A DNA stretch of 64,000 bases. Origin: Sphingopyxis italica (GTDB taxonomy: Bacteria; Pseudomonadota; Alphaproteobacteria; Sphingomonadales; Sphingomonadaceae). The DNA lies in contig NZ_JAATIT010000003.1 in assembly GCF_011926545.1 (NCBI RefSeq), positions 310,001 through 374,000 on the forward strand. The letters run 5' to 3'. Positions 1 to 9,890 of this stretch are shown here, in pieces (the stretch's first letter is position 1; each line of letters starts with the position of its first letter). The translations under genes were made by a program, and so were the position numbers. The notes beneath the pieces are model-generated. The model was not told the origin of the DNA and did not search any database. It saw nothing but the letters and a program-made list of their open reading frames with translations.

Positions 1-190
1 AGATATGCTCGGGTTTGATCCCCATCAGCTCGGCCTTGGCGCGCGCCGGTTCGAGTTCCTCGCCCTGCCCCAGGTCGGCGGTGAAGGTCACGACCTCGCA
101 GCCATAGGTGACCTGCAGCCACTTCAGGATGACGCTGGTATCGAGGCCGCCCGAATAGGCGAGGACGACGCGCTTGATGGAATCGGACAT
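1..190 (-). CDS. argG: argininosuccinate synthase (N-terminal part, runs off the left edge)
   Basis: Argininosuccinate synthase joins citrulline and aspartate using ATP in the penultimate step of arginine synthesis, in the cytoplasm. Only about 63 codons are present. The protein starts MSDSIKRVV and continues with AYSGGLDTS, the ATP-pyrophosphatase P-loop (SGGxDTS) typical of the family. It then reads [17 protein letters not shown], the conserved segment after the first strand. The ATG at 190 places this motif at the usual distance from the N-terminus. The 239 bp between this start and the cfa stop hold no gene. The gene is intact as far as it can be seen. Confidence 0.95.
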   Translation of the reverse strand, partial: MSDSIKRVVLAYSGGLDTSVILKWLQVTYGCEVVTFTADLGQGEELEPARAKAELMGIKPEHI

Positions 191-429
191 GGCTGCACCT
201 TCTGGCGGGAAACGACGCGGGGGCGCCTATCAGGCTCGCCCGCGCGGTGCAACGGCTGGCGTCGAACCGGCGGAAGTTGTCAAACTTGTCATTCCCCTTC
301 GGTATAATAATACCCGCCGCCTTGCGGAGCGGGTGCGGGAGGACGCGGCGGCGCATTCGATTCTGCCGTGGTAACCCACGGTGATTTTGTAGGACAGAGG
401 GAATCGCCACGGGACCGGAACCGCGACGG

Positions 430-1671
430 TCACCGCGCCGCATAGTCCCCCTCGGCTTCAACCATATAGCCGCGCGTCAGCGGCAGCGCGTGGCGGCTGC
501 GCGCGAACTGGATCTGGTAATTGCCCATCCCGCCGCTTTCAAAAGCCGACGTCGCGCCGGCGAGGTAGAAGCACCACATGCGAAAGAAGCGATCGCCCAT
601 CATCGCCGCAATCTCCGCCTCGTGCGCGAGCGTGCGCGCATACCATTGGCGCAGCGTCAGCGCATAATGCAGCCGCAGCGTTTCCACGTCCGTCACAATC
701 AGCCGGCTCTTCTCGCTCGCGGCCAGCGTCTCGCTCAATGCCGGGATATAGCCGCCGGGAAAGATATATTTGCGCGTGAAGGCGTCGGTCGATCCCGGCC
801 CCCCGAAGCGGCCGATCGTGTGGAGCAGCAACACGCCGTCGGCGGTCATCAGGTTCGCGACGGCGCGAAAGAAGGTCTCGAAATTGGGCGCGCCGACATG
901 CTCGAACATGCCGACCGACACGATGCGGTCGAACCGCCCCGCCTCGCGCGCGGCAAGGTCGCGATAGTCGATCAGCTCGAATGTCACCCGGTCGGCGACC
1001 CCCGCCGCCTCGGCGCGCTGGCGCGCGAGCGCGAGTTGCTCATCGGACAAGGTGATACCCAGCACTTCGACCTTCTCAAGCTTGGCGAGCGTGATCGCCA
1101 TCCCGCCCCAGCCGCAGCCGATGTCGAGCACCCGCTGCCCCGAGGCGAGCGCGAGCTTCGCCGCGATATGCGCCTTTTTTGCGGCCTGCGCTTCCTCGAG
1201 CGTCATGTCCGGGCGCGGCCACCAGGCACAGCTATATTGCATGTCGTCGTCGAGGAAGAGGCGGTAGAGGGTGTTGCCGATGTCGTAATGATGCTTGACG
1301 TTGGCGCGCGCCCGGCGCTGGCGGTTGATCGAGCCGATCCGCGTCTTCACCCATTCGGCGCGCCGCGCCAGCCACGTCTTGTCGAGCAGCTTCGCGCCGC
1401 GATCCCATGGCGCGTTCATGCGGATGAGGCCGACAAGCTCCATGATGTCGCCTTCGACCAACTCCATCTCGCCATCCATGAACGTCTCGGCGGCGCCGAG
1501 GCGCGGGTCGAGGAGGATGCGGCGCATCCCCCTGCGGCTGGTAAAGCGGATGGTGACTTCGGGGAAACCCGGCGCCGGCCGCCCAAACTCCTCGCGCGCA
1601 CCATCGGGTGCGACGACGGTGAGCCGCCCCTGACGAATGATCCGGGAGAGAAACGGACGCAAGATCGACAT
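430..1671 (-). CDS. cfa: cyclopropane-fatty-acyl-phospholipid synthase
   Basis: This SAM-dependent enzyme adds a methylene bridge to unsaturated acyl chains of membrane phospholipids. The 413-residue protein has an N-terminal lipid-binding region and then a class I methyltransferase fold with motif I VLDIGCGWGG. The family segments HHYDIGN, MQYSCAWW, VGMFEHVG and LLLHTIG all occur in the expected order. A frame extension of 19 codons exists upstream, but the homologous part begins at MSILRPFL, so the ATG at 1671 was chosen; its Shine-Dalgarno is weak. The length is normal for the family. It lies 38 bp downstream of the molybdopterin oxidoreductase and could share its transcript. Confidence 0.93.
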   Translation of the reverse strand: MSILRPFLSRIIRQGRLTVVAPDGAREEFGRPAPGFPEVTIRFTSRRGMRRILLDPRLGAAETFMDGEMELVEGDIMELVGLIRMNAPWDRGAKLLDKTWLARRAEWVKTRIGSINRQRRARANVKHHYDIGNTLYRLFLDDDMQYSCAWWPRPDMTLEEAQAAKKAHIAAKLALASGQRVLDIGCGWGGMAITLAKLEKVEVLGITLSDEQLALARQRAEAAGVADRVTFELIDYRDLAAREAGRFDRIVSVGMFEHVGAPNFETFFRAVANLMTADGVLLLHTIGRFGGPGSTDAFTRKYIFPGGYIPALSETLAASEKSRLIVTDVETLRLHYALTLRQWYARTLAHEAEIAAMMGDRFFRMWCFYLAGATSAFESGGMGNYQIQFARSRHALPLTRGYMVEAEGDYAAR

Positions 1672-1709
1672 TTTACGGACGGAACAATCAGCGCGCGAAA
1701 AGGTTGCGA

Positions 1710-2489
1710 TCAGATGCCCGCATACCATTCATAATCGACGCGATCCTCCCAATAGCCGCCCTTGCCCGCGCCGATTCCGTCGAGGCTGGCGACCGCCTCG
1801 ATCGCGTTCACATATTTGGCGTGCTTGTAGCCCAGCTGCCGCTCGATGCGCAGGCGCAGCGGCGCGCCATTGGCGATCGGCAGCACCGCGCCGTTCAGTG
1901 CCCAGGCGAGGATCGTCTGAGGATGGCGCGCGTCGATCATGTCGCAGCTTTCATAATAAAGCGCGTCGCCGATCCGGTCGGCGCACCGGAAGACGATATA
2001 GCGCGCGCCGTCCCTCACCCCCGCCGCTTCGAGAATCCGGTCGAGCTGCACCCCCGTCCACTGCCCGATCGCGCTCCAGCCCTCGACGCAGTCGTGGCGC
2101 GTGATCTGCGTGCGCTGTTCCATCGCGCGGATGTCGGCCAGCGACAGCGACAGCGGCCGCGCGACGAGCCCGGAGACCTTGACGCGCCATTCGGCAAAGC
2201 CGCTCGCAGCATGCGCAGCATAATCCGCCCCGGCGGGCAGACGCGTGCCGTTGGGGCGAAAATAGGGCGACAGGTCGGCGCGGCTGAATTCGCGCGCAAG
2301 GGCATTCCGGTCGATCAGCGCGCGCTGGCTCGCGCGGTTCATTTCCTCGCCCATCGACAAGATTTTACGCACCGCGGGCGCGTCGTTGATCACGTCGCAG
2401 CCCGCGAGCAGCGGCAGCGCACCCGCAGCGGCGACCAGCCCGCCGGCGCGCGCGATCAATTCGCGGCGCGGGAGGATGATGTCGCTCAC
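1710..2489 (-). CDS. molybdopterin-dependent oxidoreductase, sulfite oxidase/MsrP-like, Tat lipoprotein
   Basis: The 259-residue protein has the sulfite oxidase-type molybdopterin fold. The likely Mo-ligand cysteine lies in RHDCVEGWS, and the family segments GVQLDRIL and GAPLRLRIERQLGYK follow. The N-terminus has a twin-arginine signal (PRRELI) ending in LLAGC, so it looks like a Tat-exported lipoprotein held at a membrane surface. The start is GTG at 2489, which overlaps the stop of the upstream cytochrome b gene in a GTGA junction, so the two are translationally coupled. By analogy with MsrP/MsrQ it probably takes electrons from that cytochrome. The substrate is not predictable; sulfite, sulfoxides and methionine sulfoxide are candidates. 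Confidence 0.85.
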   Translation of the reverse strand: MSDIILPRRELIARAGGLVAAAGALPLLAGCDVINDAPAVRKILSMGEEMNRASQRALIDRNALAREFSRADLSPYFRPNGTRLPAGADYAAHAASGFAEWRVKVSGLVARPLSLSLADIRAMEQRTQITRHDCVEGWSAIGQWTGVQLDRILEAAGVRDGARYIVFRCADRIGDALYYESCDMIDARHPQTILAWALNGAVLPIANGAPLRLRIERQLGYKHAKYVNAIEAVASLDGIGAGKGGYWEDRVDYEWYAGI

Positions 2490-3328
2490 GTCTCGCGCTC
2501 CTGCGGCAAGCGGAACCAGCCGGTGACCATCGACCGAATCTCGTTCGCCGGCCCCGCCAGCAGGACCATCGCGATGTGGACGAGAAAGAAGGCGACGAGC
2601 GCCCAGGCAGTGATGAAATGGATCGAGCGCGCCGACTGGCGCCCGCCGAACAGGTCGAGCAGCCACGGCCAGGCCGCGTTCATTCCGGGAGACATGGTGA
2701 GCCCCGTCGCGATCATCAGCGGCAGCGCGACGAAGATGACGCCGATATAGCTTAGCTTTTGCAGGATGCCGTAGCGCGCCGCGGCTTCGCCTTTCGGGAA
2801 CCGCAGCCGCGCATGATCCTTCGCATCGTGCCAGATATGGCGCGGCGACCATTCGGCGCGGCGGACGTGCAGATCCTTGCGCAAATGCCCGCCAAGCAGC
2901 GTCCAGAGCATATAGAGCGCCAGCCCGACCGACAGAAGCCACGCGAAAAGCAAATGCCAGCGCCGCCCGTCGGCAAGGCTGTAGCTCGTCGGAATCGTCG
3001 CCCAGCCCGGAAAGGCCCAGGTCTTTGTCGCCCCTTGCGCATCGGTCCATCGCCCGAGCACGCCGGTCGTATCGATTCGCCAGTTGCCGACGCGCAAATA
3101 GCCTGTGTCCGCCGTCGAACCGATCACCAGCCAGGCGCGATCGAAATTGGCGCCATATTCGCCCCAATAAAGCCGCGGGTGCGCGTTGAAGATCATCAGG
3201 CCGCTCATCAGCAGGATGAGCAGCGTGAGCGCATTGATCCAGTGCCAGATCCGCACCGGCAGCCGGTGGCGATAGACGCGCACCGGCTCCGGCTTTTCGG
3301 GAGCGACGGGAGTTTCAGCCTCGGCCAT
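2486..3328 (-). CDS. cytochrome b/b561-family membrane subunit
   Basis: A 280-residue integral membrane protein of the Ni/Fe-hydrogenase/formate dehydrogenase b-type cytochrome group. After a soluble N-terminus it has RLPVRIWHWINALT, whose histidine is a likely heme b ligand. Four to five hydrophobic helices follow, with further histidines at WHLLFAWLL and SIHFITAWALVAFFLVHIAM. A periplasmic insert (about residues 50-105) separates the first two helices. It overlaps the downstream molybdopterin oxidoreductase by 4 bp and is its probable quinone-linked electron partner. The start is ATG at 3328, preceded on this strand by a GGAAAGGAG-type ribosome binding site. Confidence 0.85.
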   Translation of the reverse strand: MAEAETPVAPEKPEPVRVYRHRLPVRIWHWINALTLLILLMSGLMIFNAHPRLYWGEYGANFDRAWLVIGSTADTGYLRVGNWRIDTTGVLGRWTDAQGATKTWAFPGWATIPTSYSLADGRRWHLLFAWLLSVGLALYMLWTLLGGHLRKDLHVRRAEWSPRHIWHDAKDHARLRFPKGEAAARYGILQKLSYIGVIFVALPLMIATGLTMSPGMNAAWPWLLDLFGGRQSARSIHFITAWALVAFFLVHIAMVLLAGPANEIRSMVTGWFRLPQERET

Positions 3329-3358
3329 AGTCCCGGTTCGCTCCTTTCCTTCAATCGG

Positions 3359-5071
3359 TTACGCGGCGACCTCCCCCGCATATTCGCCGCGATAGTGGCT
3401 CCGCAAGCTGACCTTGTCGATCTTTTCGCTGCCGAGCTTGGGCAGCGCGTCGTTCGACATCCAGATCTGGCACGGCACCTTATAGGGTGCGAGCCGCGCG
3501 CCGAGGAAGGCGACCAGATCGTCGGCGGTCACGCTGCTGCCGGGCTTCATCCACACCACCGCGCCGACGCACTCGCCGAGCCGCTCGTCGGGAAGCCCGA
3601 ACACCGCGCATTCATTCGCGTCGGGATGTTCGTAGATCGCCGCTTCGACCTCCTGGCAGCTGATATTCTCGCCGCCGCGGATGATGATGTCCTTCTTGCG
3701 GTCGACGATGAACAGATAGCCGTCCTCGTCGAGATAGCCGAGATCGCCCGAGCGGAAATAACCATTGTCGAAGAAGGCCGCCTTGGTCGCCGCCTCATTG
3801 TTCCAATAGCCCTCGAAGTTGCACACCGACCGGATGCACACCTCACCCACGCCGCCCTGCGCCACTTCGCCGCCATTGTCGTCGAGGATCGCGAGATCGA
3901 CGAGCGGCTTCGACGCCGGCCCCGTCGACAGCGGCTTCGCAAGATAATTTTCGTTGATGATGCCGCAACCGACGGCGTTGGTTTCGGTGAGGCCATAGCC
4001 GAGCAAAGGCTTGGCGTCGCCCATCTCCTCCGACAATCGCTTCACATGCTCGGGCGGACGCGGCGCGCCGCCGCCGGCATAGCTCCTGCACGTCGACAGG
4101 TCGTAATTCTTGCGGTTCGGGTTGGTCAGTATCTCATAGCTCATCAGCGGCACGCCGACGAAATAATTGCATTTTTCGTCCTGGATCAGCTGCATCGCCG
4201 CCTCGGCATTCCATTTCGGCATCAGCACGAGTTTGCGCCCCAACGCCAAACTCTGGAGGAACACGGGGATTTCGGCGGTGACGTGGAACAGCGGAGTGCA
4301 GATCAGGGTTGCGGGCTGAATGTCCGACATCTGCCCATCCTCGGTCAAGAGGTGAACCATGGTCGCGGTCTGCGTGATATAGTTGAAGATCGCCTGGCAC
4401 ACCGCTTCGTGGCGCGAATAGGCGCCCTTCGACTGGCCGGTCGAACCCGAGGTGAAGAGGATCGTCGCGAGGTCCTGCCCGGTCAGGACGGGCAGCACGG
4501 TTTCGGCGCTGCCGCCCGCGCTCGTGATCGGCGCGATTGCCCGCTCGATCGGCTGCCCGATGTCGAGCGTCACCATTTTCGCGCCATGCCGCACGTCCGG
4601 TTCGGCGAGCCGCGCCGCGCGCTGGACGTCGGCGATGACCAGCTTCGCTTCGGCATCCTCGATCCCCGCGGCCAGTTCGCCGCCCTGCCACCAGCCGTTG
4701 AGCAGGGTGGCGCAGCCCCCCGCCATCAAAATGCCGAGATAGGAAACGCACCACGCATTGGCGTTGCGCATCGCGAGGCCGACGCGATCGCCGCGCTGGA
4801 CGCCGAAGCCGTCGACCAGCCCCGCCGCGACCTGCCGAGCCGCCATATAGACCTGTTTGAACGACAGCCGTTCGTCGCCTTCGACCAGAAAGATCGCATC
4901 GCCGTGCTGCGCGGCGAAAAAGGCGACATAGTCGGCAAGGTTGGTCGGCGCGTTGGTGATGAAGGGCAGCTGGCGGCCGAAGCGTTCGACGGACCCGACC
5001 TGGATCGGTCCGCCCGGACCGGTGATCAGATTATAGGCGGCGTCCAGGCGCAAATCGAGCGCTGATGGCAT
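3359..5071 (-). CDS. AMP-binding acyl-CoA synthetase/ligase
   Basis: A 570-residue member of the adenylate-forming (ANL) superfamily that activates a carboxylic acid, most likely a fatty or aromatic acid, to its CoA thioester. The P-loop [10 protein letters not shown], the A5 motif [10 protein letters not shown], the A7 motif [12 protein letters not shown] and the hinge/A8 segment [15 protein letters not shown] are all present. The A10-type lysine lies near the C-terminus in KLGSEKIDK. Length and motif spacing are normal. It lies 30 bp upstream of the cytochrome b gene on the same strand and is divergent from lgt with 77 bp between starts. The substrate cannot be told from sequence alone. Confidence 0.92.
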   Translation of the reverse strand: MPSALDLRLDAAYNLITGPGGPIQVGSVERFGRQLPFITNAPTNLADYVAFFAAQHGDAIFLVEGDERLSFKQVYMAARQVAAGLVDGFGVQRGDRVGLAMRNANAWCVSYLGILMAGGCATLLNGWWQGGELAAGIEDAEAKLVIADVQRAARLAEPDVRHGAKMVTLDIGQPIERAIAPITSAGGSAETVLPVLTGQDLATILFTSGSTGQSKGAYSRHEAVCQAIFNYITQTATMVHLLTEDGQMSDIQPATLICTPLFHVTAEIPVFLQSLALGRKLVLMPKWNAEAAMQLIQDEKCNYFVGVPLMSYEILTNPNRKNYDLSTCRSYAGGGAPRPPEHVKRLSEEMGDAKPLLGYGLTETNAVGCGIINENYLAKPLSTGPASKPLVDLAILDDNGGEVAQGGVGEVCIRSVCNFEGYWNNEAATKAAFFDNGYFRSGDLGYLDEDGYLFIVDRKKDIIIRGGENISCQEVEAAIYEHPDANECAVFGLPDERLGECVGAVVWMKPGSSVTADDLVAFLGARLAPYKVPCQIWMSNDALPKLGSEKIDKVSLRSHYRGEYAGEVAA

Positions 5072-5148
5072 GTTTCATCTCTCCTCTTGGTCTCGCTCGC
5101 CTTACCCCTTATGGGGAGGCCTCTCCTGGGGAAGGACAGCGCGACAAT

Positions 5149-6024
5149 ATGTTTCTTTTTGCAACCTTAGCCGAAGCAACGCAATATGTGAACTTTCAGG
5201 AATTGATGGGACCGAACAGCGAGATCGCGTTCAGCGTCTTCGGCCTTCCCATTCGCTGGTATGCGCTGGCCTATCTCGCCGGGATTTTCATCGGCTACTG
5301 GTATCTTTTGAAGCTGATCGCGCAGCCCGGCGCACCGATGGCACGGCGCCACGCCGACGACATGATCTTCTATGCCATGCTCGGAATCATCCTCGGCGGG
5401 CGGCTCGGCTATGTGCTTTTCTATAACCTCGGCAACTATCTCCAGAAGCCGCTCGAAATCTTCAAATTATGGGATGGCGGCATGTCGCTGCACGGCGGGG
5501 TGATCGGCGTGCTCGTCGCGATCTGGTATGTGACGAAGAAGGACAAGCTCAGTTTCCTGCGCTTTTGCGACTATATCGCGTGCGTCGTCCCCTTCGGCCT
5601 CTTCTTCGGCCGCCTCGCCAATTTCGTGAACGGCGAGCTGTGGGGCCGCGCGACCACCGTGCCGTGGGCGATCATCTTTCCGAACAGCGGCACGATGGAC
5701 CCGCGCCACCCGAGCCAGCTTTATGAAGCGGGGCTCGAAGGCCTGCTGATGATGGCGATCCTCGCCTTCTTCTTCTGGCGCACCGACGCGCGCTACAAGC
5801 CCGGATTCCTGTTCGGCCTGGCGGCGATCATCTATGGCCTCAGCCGTTTCGCGATCGAATTCGTGCGCGAGCCCGACGTCCAGCTCGGGACCTTGTCGTG
5901 GGGGCTGACGATGGGGCAGACGCTCACCATCCCGATGCTGCTCGCCGGCGTCTGGCTCGTGGCGACCGCGAAGGGGCGCCGCCAGCGGGTCGAACCGGTC
6001 GCCGGACTCGACAGCGTTGCGTGA
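5149..6024 (+). CDS. lgt: phosphatidylglycerol--prolipoprotein diacylglyceryl transferase
   Basis: Lgt transfers diacylglycerol from phosphatidylglycerol to the lipobox cysteine of prolipoproteins in the inner membrane, the first step of lipoprotein maturation. The 291-residue protein has about seven membrane helices and the family hallmarks: [24 protein letters not shown], the Lgt signature [14 protein letters not shown], and HPSQLYEA. The ATG at 5149 follows a GAAGGA ribosome binding site; an upstream in-frame extension of 28 codons carries no conserved sequence. It heads a tightly packed four-gene operon whose genes overlap by 4 to 8 bp. Two predicted lipoproteins (the Moco enzyme at 1.7 kb and the ABC auxiliary protein at 15 kb) would be substrates. 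Confidence 0.96.
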   Translation: MFLFATLAEATQYVNFQELMGPNSEIAFSVFGLPIRWYALAYLAGIFIGYWYLLKLIAQPGAPMARRHADDMIFYAMLGIILGGRLGYVLFYNLGNYLQKPLEIFKLWDGGMSLHGGVIGVLVAIWYVTKKDKLSFLRFCDYIACVVPFGLFFGRLANFVNGELWGRATTVPWAIIFPNSGTMDPRHPSQLYEAGLEGLLMMAILAFFFWRTDARYKPGFLFGLAAIIYGLSRFAIEFVREPDVQLGTLSWGLTMGQTLTIPMLLAGVWLVATAKGRRQRVEPVAGLDSVA

Positions 6025-7081
6025 CGGCCCTCCAAGCCCTGACCAGCTCATAAGCGAAATCGCGGCGGCGCGGCCGGCGACGGTCGCCGACTATATGGCC
6101 GCCGCGAACGCGCATTATTACGCGACGCGCGACCCGCTCGGCGCCGCGGGCGATTTCATTACCGCGCCCGAGATCAGCCAGATGTTCGGCGAGATGATCG
6201 GCATCTGGATCGCCGACCTGTGGTCGCGTGCCGGCCGCCCCGCCTTCCGCTATGTCGAGCTGGGTCCGGGGCGCGGCACGCTCGCCGCCGATGCGCTGCG
6301 CGTCATGGCGCGCTTCGACTGCGCGCCGCAGGGGGTCCATCTGGTCGAGACGAGCCCGACGCTGCGCGCGGCGCAGCTTGCCCGCCTGCCTGCCGCCGAA
6401 CACCATGACGAGATCGACGCGCTGCCCGACGACACGCCCTTACTCATCGTCGCCAACGAATTTTTCGACGCGCTGCCGATCCACCAATATGTCCGCACGA
6501 CCGGCGGCTGGCGCGAGCTTATGGTCGAGCGTATCGACGGCGGGCTGGGGTCGGCTGCAGGCGACATTCCGGCCGATGACGCCGTGCCCGCTCCGCTGCG
6601 CGACCAGCCCGAAGGCACGATCGTCGAAACCGCGCCGGTAGCGGCGGCGATCATGCAGCGTTGCGCCTTTCGCCTCGCGCGGCAGGGCGGCGCGATGCTC
6701 GCGATCGATTATGGCTATAGAGGCCCCGCGGCGGGCGACACGCTGCAAGCGGTCAGGGCGCACCGCTTCGCCGATCCCTTCACCGATCCGGGCGAGGTCG
6801 ACCTGACCGCGCATGTCGACTTCACCGCGCTCGCCGATGTTGCACAAGGTGCAGGCGTCATCGCAACCCCGCTCGCGATGCAGGGCGACTGGCTGCGACG
6901 GCTCGGCATCGACGCCCGCCTCCAATCGCTGACCGCCGCCGCCCCCGACCGCGCCGACGAATTGCAGGGTCAGCGTAACCGGCTCGTCGAACAGCACGCG
7001 ATGGGCGATTTGTTCAAGGTGATGGCCTTCACCGCGCCGGGCTGGCCCGCGCCCGCAGGATTTACAGGAGACGCCGCATGA
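6017..7081 (+). CDS. class I SAM-dependent methyltransferase, NDUFAF7/MidA family
   Basis: A 354-residue protein of the family named for human NDUFAF7 (MidA), an arginine methyltransferase needed for complex I assembly; the bacterial role is less certain. Visible family segments are [21 protein letters not shown] near the N-terminus, the SAM-binding [26 protein letters not shown], and AIDYGYRG. The start is taken as TTG at 6017, overlapping the lgt stop by 8 bp. The next in-frame ATG would remove conserved N-terminal sequence. The stop overlaps the following GNAT gene by ATGA, so translation is coupled along the operon. Confidence 0.88.
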   Translation: MRDGPPSPDQLISEIAAARPATVADYMAAANAHYYATRDPLGAAGDFITAPEISQMFGEMIGIWIADLWSRAGRPAFRYVELGPGRGTLAADALRVMARFDCAPQGVHLVETSPTLRAAQLARLPAAEHHDEIDALPDDTPLLIVANEFFDALPIHQYVRTTGGWRELMVERIDGGLGSAAGDIPADDAVPAPLRDQPEGTIVETAPVAAAIMQRCAFRLARQGGAMLAIDYGYRGPAAGDTLQAVRAHRFADPFTDPGEVDLTAHVDFTALADVAQGAGVIATPLAMQGDWLRRLGIDARLQSLTAAAPDRADELQGQRNRLVEQHAMGDLFKVMAFTAPGWPAPAGFTGDAA

Positions 7082-7596
7082 CTCTCATCCAATGGGCAAA
7101 GCCCGCCGATGCCGAGGCGATCGCCGCTTTCGCCAACGGCTCCTTCACGCACACCTTCGGTCATATCTATGACCCGGCCGACCTTTCCATCTTCCTCGCC
7201 GAATGGAACCCGCCCGACCGCGTCCGCGCGCAGATCGCGAGCGACGATTATGACATCGGGCTTGTCCGCGACGGCGCGGGCGCGATCCTCGGCTATATCA
7301 AGATGGGGCCCGTCGATTTCGAGCTTCCCGCGGACCAGCTCACTGACAGCGCGGTCGAACTCCACCAGCTCTATGTCGCCGAGGCCGCCAAGGGGACGGG
7401 GATCGCGGCGGCGCTGATGGACCGGGGCATCGCCTGGGCGCGCGAACGCGCGTCGATCCTCTATCTCACCGTCTTCACCGAGAATGATCGCGCGCAGGCC
7501 TTCTATCGCCGCTATGGCTTTTATGACGTAGGCCGCAACGCGTTCCGCGTCGGCAACCACATCGACGAGGATCGCTTCTTCAGGCTCGATCTGTGA
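7078..7596 (+). CDS. GNAT family N-acetyltransferase
   Basis: A 172-residue acetyl-CoA-dependent acyltransferase. The core GNAT features are visible: strand beta4 with ELHQLYV, then a divergent pyrophosphate-binding loop in AAKGTGIAAALM, and the C-terminal FYRRYGFYDVG that closes the CoA site. The substrate is unknown; free amines, amino acids and protein N-termini are all possible. The start ATG overlaps the upstream methyltransferase stop (ATGA), and its own stop overlaps the pgeF GTG start (GTGA). Position in an lgt/pgeF operon suggests an envelope-related or housekeeping role, but that is inference only. Confidence 0.88.
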   Translation: MTLIQWAKPADAEAIAAFANGSFTHTFGHIYDPADLSIFLAEWNPPDRVRAQIASDDYDIGLVRDGAGAILGYIKMGPVDFELPADQLTDSAVELHQLYVAEAAKGTGIAAALMDRGIAWARERASILYLTVFTENDRAQAFYRRYGFYDVGRNAFRVGNHIDEDRFFRLDL

Positions 7597-8354
7597 CCGC
7601 GCCCTTCGTCACCGCGCCGGCGCTGGATGGCGTCGCGCACGGATTTTTCGGGCGCAGCGGCGGCGTGTCGGCGGGCGATCTCGCGTCACTCAATTGCGGG
7701 CTCGGGTCGGGCGACGATCCGGCGCTGATCGCCGAGAACCGGCGGCGCGTCGCGGAGGCCGTGCTGCCCGGCGCGGCGCTCGCCGGGCTTTATCAGGTGC
7801 ACGGCAATCGCTGCGTCATCGTCGACGAGACCAGTGATCTCGCCGCGCGGCCCGAAGCCGACGCGCTCGCGACGCGCACGCCCGGCATCCTGCTTGGCAT
7901 CCTGACCGCCGACTGCGTCCCCGTGCTCTTCGCCGACCGCGAAGCCGGCGTCGTCGGCGCCGCGCACGCGGGCTGGAAGGGCGCGCTCGCCGGGGTCACC
8001 GACAGGGCGCTGGACACGATGGAAAGCCTCGGCGCCAGCCGCGCCCATATCGGCGCCGCGATCGGTCCGTGCATCGCCCGTGCCTCCTACGAGGTCGACG
8101 ACGGCTTCGTGCAGCATTTCCTCGCCGACGATCCCGCCAACGAACGCTTCTTCGCCGCCGGCAAGCCCGGTCATGCGATGTTCGACATTGCCGCCTATGT
8201 CGCCGCGCGCCTCGCCGCGGCCGGCGTCATGCGAATTGCCATCGGCGGGCAGGACACCTATGCCTTGCCCCAAGATTATTTCAGCTATCGCCGCGCGTGC
8301 CATAAAGGGGAAGACACCTATGGCCGCCAATTGTCGGTGATCGGGCTGAGGTAG
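7593..8354 (+). CDS. pgeF: peptidoglycan editing factor PgeF (YfiH, laccase-domain family)
   Basis: PgeF is a cytoplasmic hydrolase reported to remove mis-incorporated L-serine from UDP-MurNAc precursors; older annotation calls it multicopper polyphenol oxidase. The 253-residue protein has the family order FGRSGGVS, QVHGN, TADCVPVLF, AHAGWKGALAG, GAAIGPCI and a C-terminal FSYRRACHKGEDTYGRQ. The active-site His and Cys residues are in QVHGN, TADC and AHAGWKG. The start is GTG at 7593, overlapping the GNAT stop; no other start keeps the conserved N-terminus. It is the last gene of the lgt operon and is followed by a palindromic repeat. Confidence 0.94.
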   Translation: MTAPFVTAPALDGVAHGFFGRSGGVSAGDLASLNCGLGSGDDPALIAENRRRVAEAVLPGAALAGLYQVHGNRCVIVDETSDLAARPEADALATRTPGILLGILTADCVPVLFADREAGVVGAAHAGWKGALAGVTDRALDTMESLGASRAHIGAAIGPCIARASYEVDDGFVQHFLADDPANERFFAAGKPGHAMFDIAAYVAARLAAAGVMRIAIGGQDTYALPQDYFSYRRACHKGEDTYGRQLSVIGLR

Positions 8355-8368
8355 CAGCTTATTCCTCC

Positions 8369-8446
8369 CGTCATCCCGGCGAAGGCCGGGATCTCGCCGG
8401 TGCGATATTACGCGAGGTTGAGATCCCGGCCTTCGCCGGGATGACG
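8369..8446. repeat. REP-type inverted repeat, simple form
   Basis: Two perfect 27-base arms (8369-8395 and 8420-8446) are inverted around a 24-base spacer. Each arm is itself nearly self-complementary, with core CCCGGCGAAGGCCGGG. The same arm sequence recurs at 27880 and 36374, where the right arm carries an extra 33 bases. It sits between pgeF and the DASS transporter, where it could fold in mRNA and modulate 3' end stability. No transposase is nearby. Confidence 0.9.
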
Positions 8447-8471
8447 GATTGGGAAAAGAAATGGGGGAAGG

Positions 8472-9878
8472 ATGACGCGCACGCGCTGGTTCGGGCTGGT
8501 CGGGGGATTGCTGGTCTTCGTCTTCATGCTCCTGGCTCCCGCGCCCGCTGGGATGGAGCTCACCGCATGGCGCGTCGCCGCGCTGACCGTGTTGATGGCG
8601 ATCTGGTGGATGACCGAGGCGCTGCCGCTCACCGTCACGGCGCTCCTCCCCTTCCTCACCGTGCCCGCCTTCGGCGTGATGAATGCCAACGCGATCGCCA
8701 AGGAATATTATTCGCCGATCCTCTTCCTGATCCTCGGCGGCGCCTTCCTCGCGCTTGCGATCGAGCGCGTCGGGTTGCACCGGCGGCTCGCCCTCGCGCT
8801 GCTCAAGCGCGCCTCGCCGACGGCATCGGGCCTCCTCTTCGCCTTCATGGTCGCGACCGCATTGCTCAGCATGTTCATCTCGAACACCTCGACCACGCTG
8901 ATTATGATCCCGATCGCGCTCGCGGTCGTCCGCGCCGGCGGGGTACGCGACGGCGAGACGGACGGGTTCGCGGGGGCGGTGATGATGGGCATCGCCTTCG
9001 CCGCCTCGCTCGGCGGGCTCGGAACGCTCGTCGGCAGCCCGACCAATGCGATCGCCGCGGGGCTGATCGAAAAGGCCCTGGGCCTCAACATCTCCTTCCT
9101 CGACTGGGCGATTTATGGCGTGCCGATCGTGCTGCTGTCGGTCCCGATCGCGATGGCAATTCTCGGGCGTGTCCAGCGACTTGCCGACCATCCCTTCGAC
9201 GGCACCGCGGCGGCGGCCGCGCTCGGCAATCAGGCGATATGGTCGACCGCAGAGCGCCGCGTCGTGCCGATCTTCCTCCTTGTTCTTACCGCATGGATCG
9301 TGCAGCCATGGTTCGAACCGATGCTGCCGAAAGGCGCGCTGACCGACGGCACGATCGCCGTCGCGGGCAGCCTGCTGCTCTTCATCCTCCCCGACGGCAC
9401 CGGCCGGCCGCTCCTCCTCTGGAAAGAGGCCGACCGCGCGCCGTGGGGCGTCATCATGATGTTCGGGGGCGGGCTCGCGCTCGCCGCCGCGATCACCGCG
9501 AGCGGCCTCGCGGCCTGGCTCGGCGCGGTGCTGGCGCCGCTCGGCAGCGTGCCGACGATCCTGCTCGCGGCGACGATTGTCGCGCTCACCATATTGATCA
9601 CCGAATTCGCGAGCAATGTCGCGACCGCGAGCGGGATCATGCCCGTGCTCGCGGCGCTGATCGCCGCGACGGGGGTCGACCCGATCCTGCTCGCGCTTCC
9701 TGTCGCGATGGCGGCGAGCTGGGGCTTCATGCTGCCGTCGGGCACCGGCCCGAACGCGCTCGCCTGGGCGACCGGGCATATCGCGCTGCCGCGCATCTTG
9801 AAGGCGGGGCTCGCGCTCGACATCATCGGCGTTCCGTTGCTGATCGGGGTGATCTGGGCCATCGCCATGATCGGATGA
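8472..9878 (+). CDS. DASS/SLC13 family sodium-coupled anion symporter
   Basis: A 468-residue inner-membrane transporter of the divalent anion:Na+ symporter family, which imports dicarboxylates, citrate or sulfate. Eleven or so hydrophobic helices are visible. The two paired substrate/sodium-site hairpins carry the SNT motif (FISNTSTTLIMIPIA) and its inverted counterpart (EFASNVATASGIMP, followed by MLPSGTGPNA). The N-terminal WWMTEALPL is also typical. The start is ATG at 8472 after a G-rich GGGGGAAG ribosome binding site. The gene is monocistronic on the visible evidence. Which anion it carries cannot be told. Confidence 0.92.
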   Translation: MTRTRWFGLVGGLLVFVFMLLAPAPAGMELTAWRVAALTVLMAIWWMTEALPLTVTALLPFLTVPAFGVMNANAIAKEYYSPILFLILGGAFLALAIERVGLHRRLALALLKRASPTASGLLFAFMVATALLSMFISNTSTTLIMIPIALAVVRAGGVRDGETDGFAGAVMMGIAFAASLGGLGTLVGSPTNAIAAGLIEKALGLNISFLDWAIYGVPIVLLSVPIAMAILGRVQRLADHPFDGTAAAAALGNQAIWSTAERRVVPIFLLVLTAWIVQPWFEPMLPKGALTDGTIAVAGSLLLFILPDGTGRPLLLWKEADRAPWGVIMMFGGGLALAAAITASGLAAWLGAVLAPLGSVPTILLAATIVALTILITEFASNVATASGIMPVLAALIAATGVDPILLALPVAMAASWGFMLPSGTGPNALAWATGHIALPRILKAGLALDIIGVPLLIGVIWAIAMIG

Positions 9879-9890
9879 ACCGCGCAATAT

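Noticed and set aside
277..308. TTGTCA and TATAAT between argG and cfa as a promoter
   Set aside because: Possible spacers are 20 or 11 bases, and no gene starts downstream on the plus strand. The GGTAT-AATA-ATACC symmetry is probably chance.
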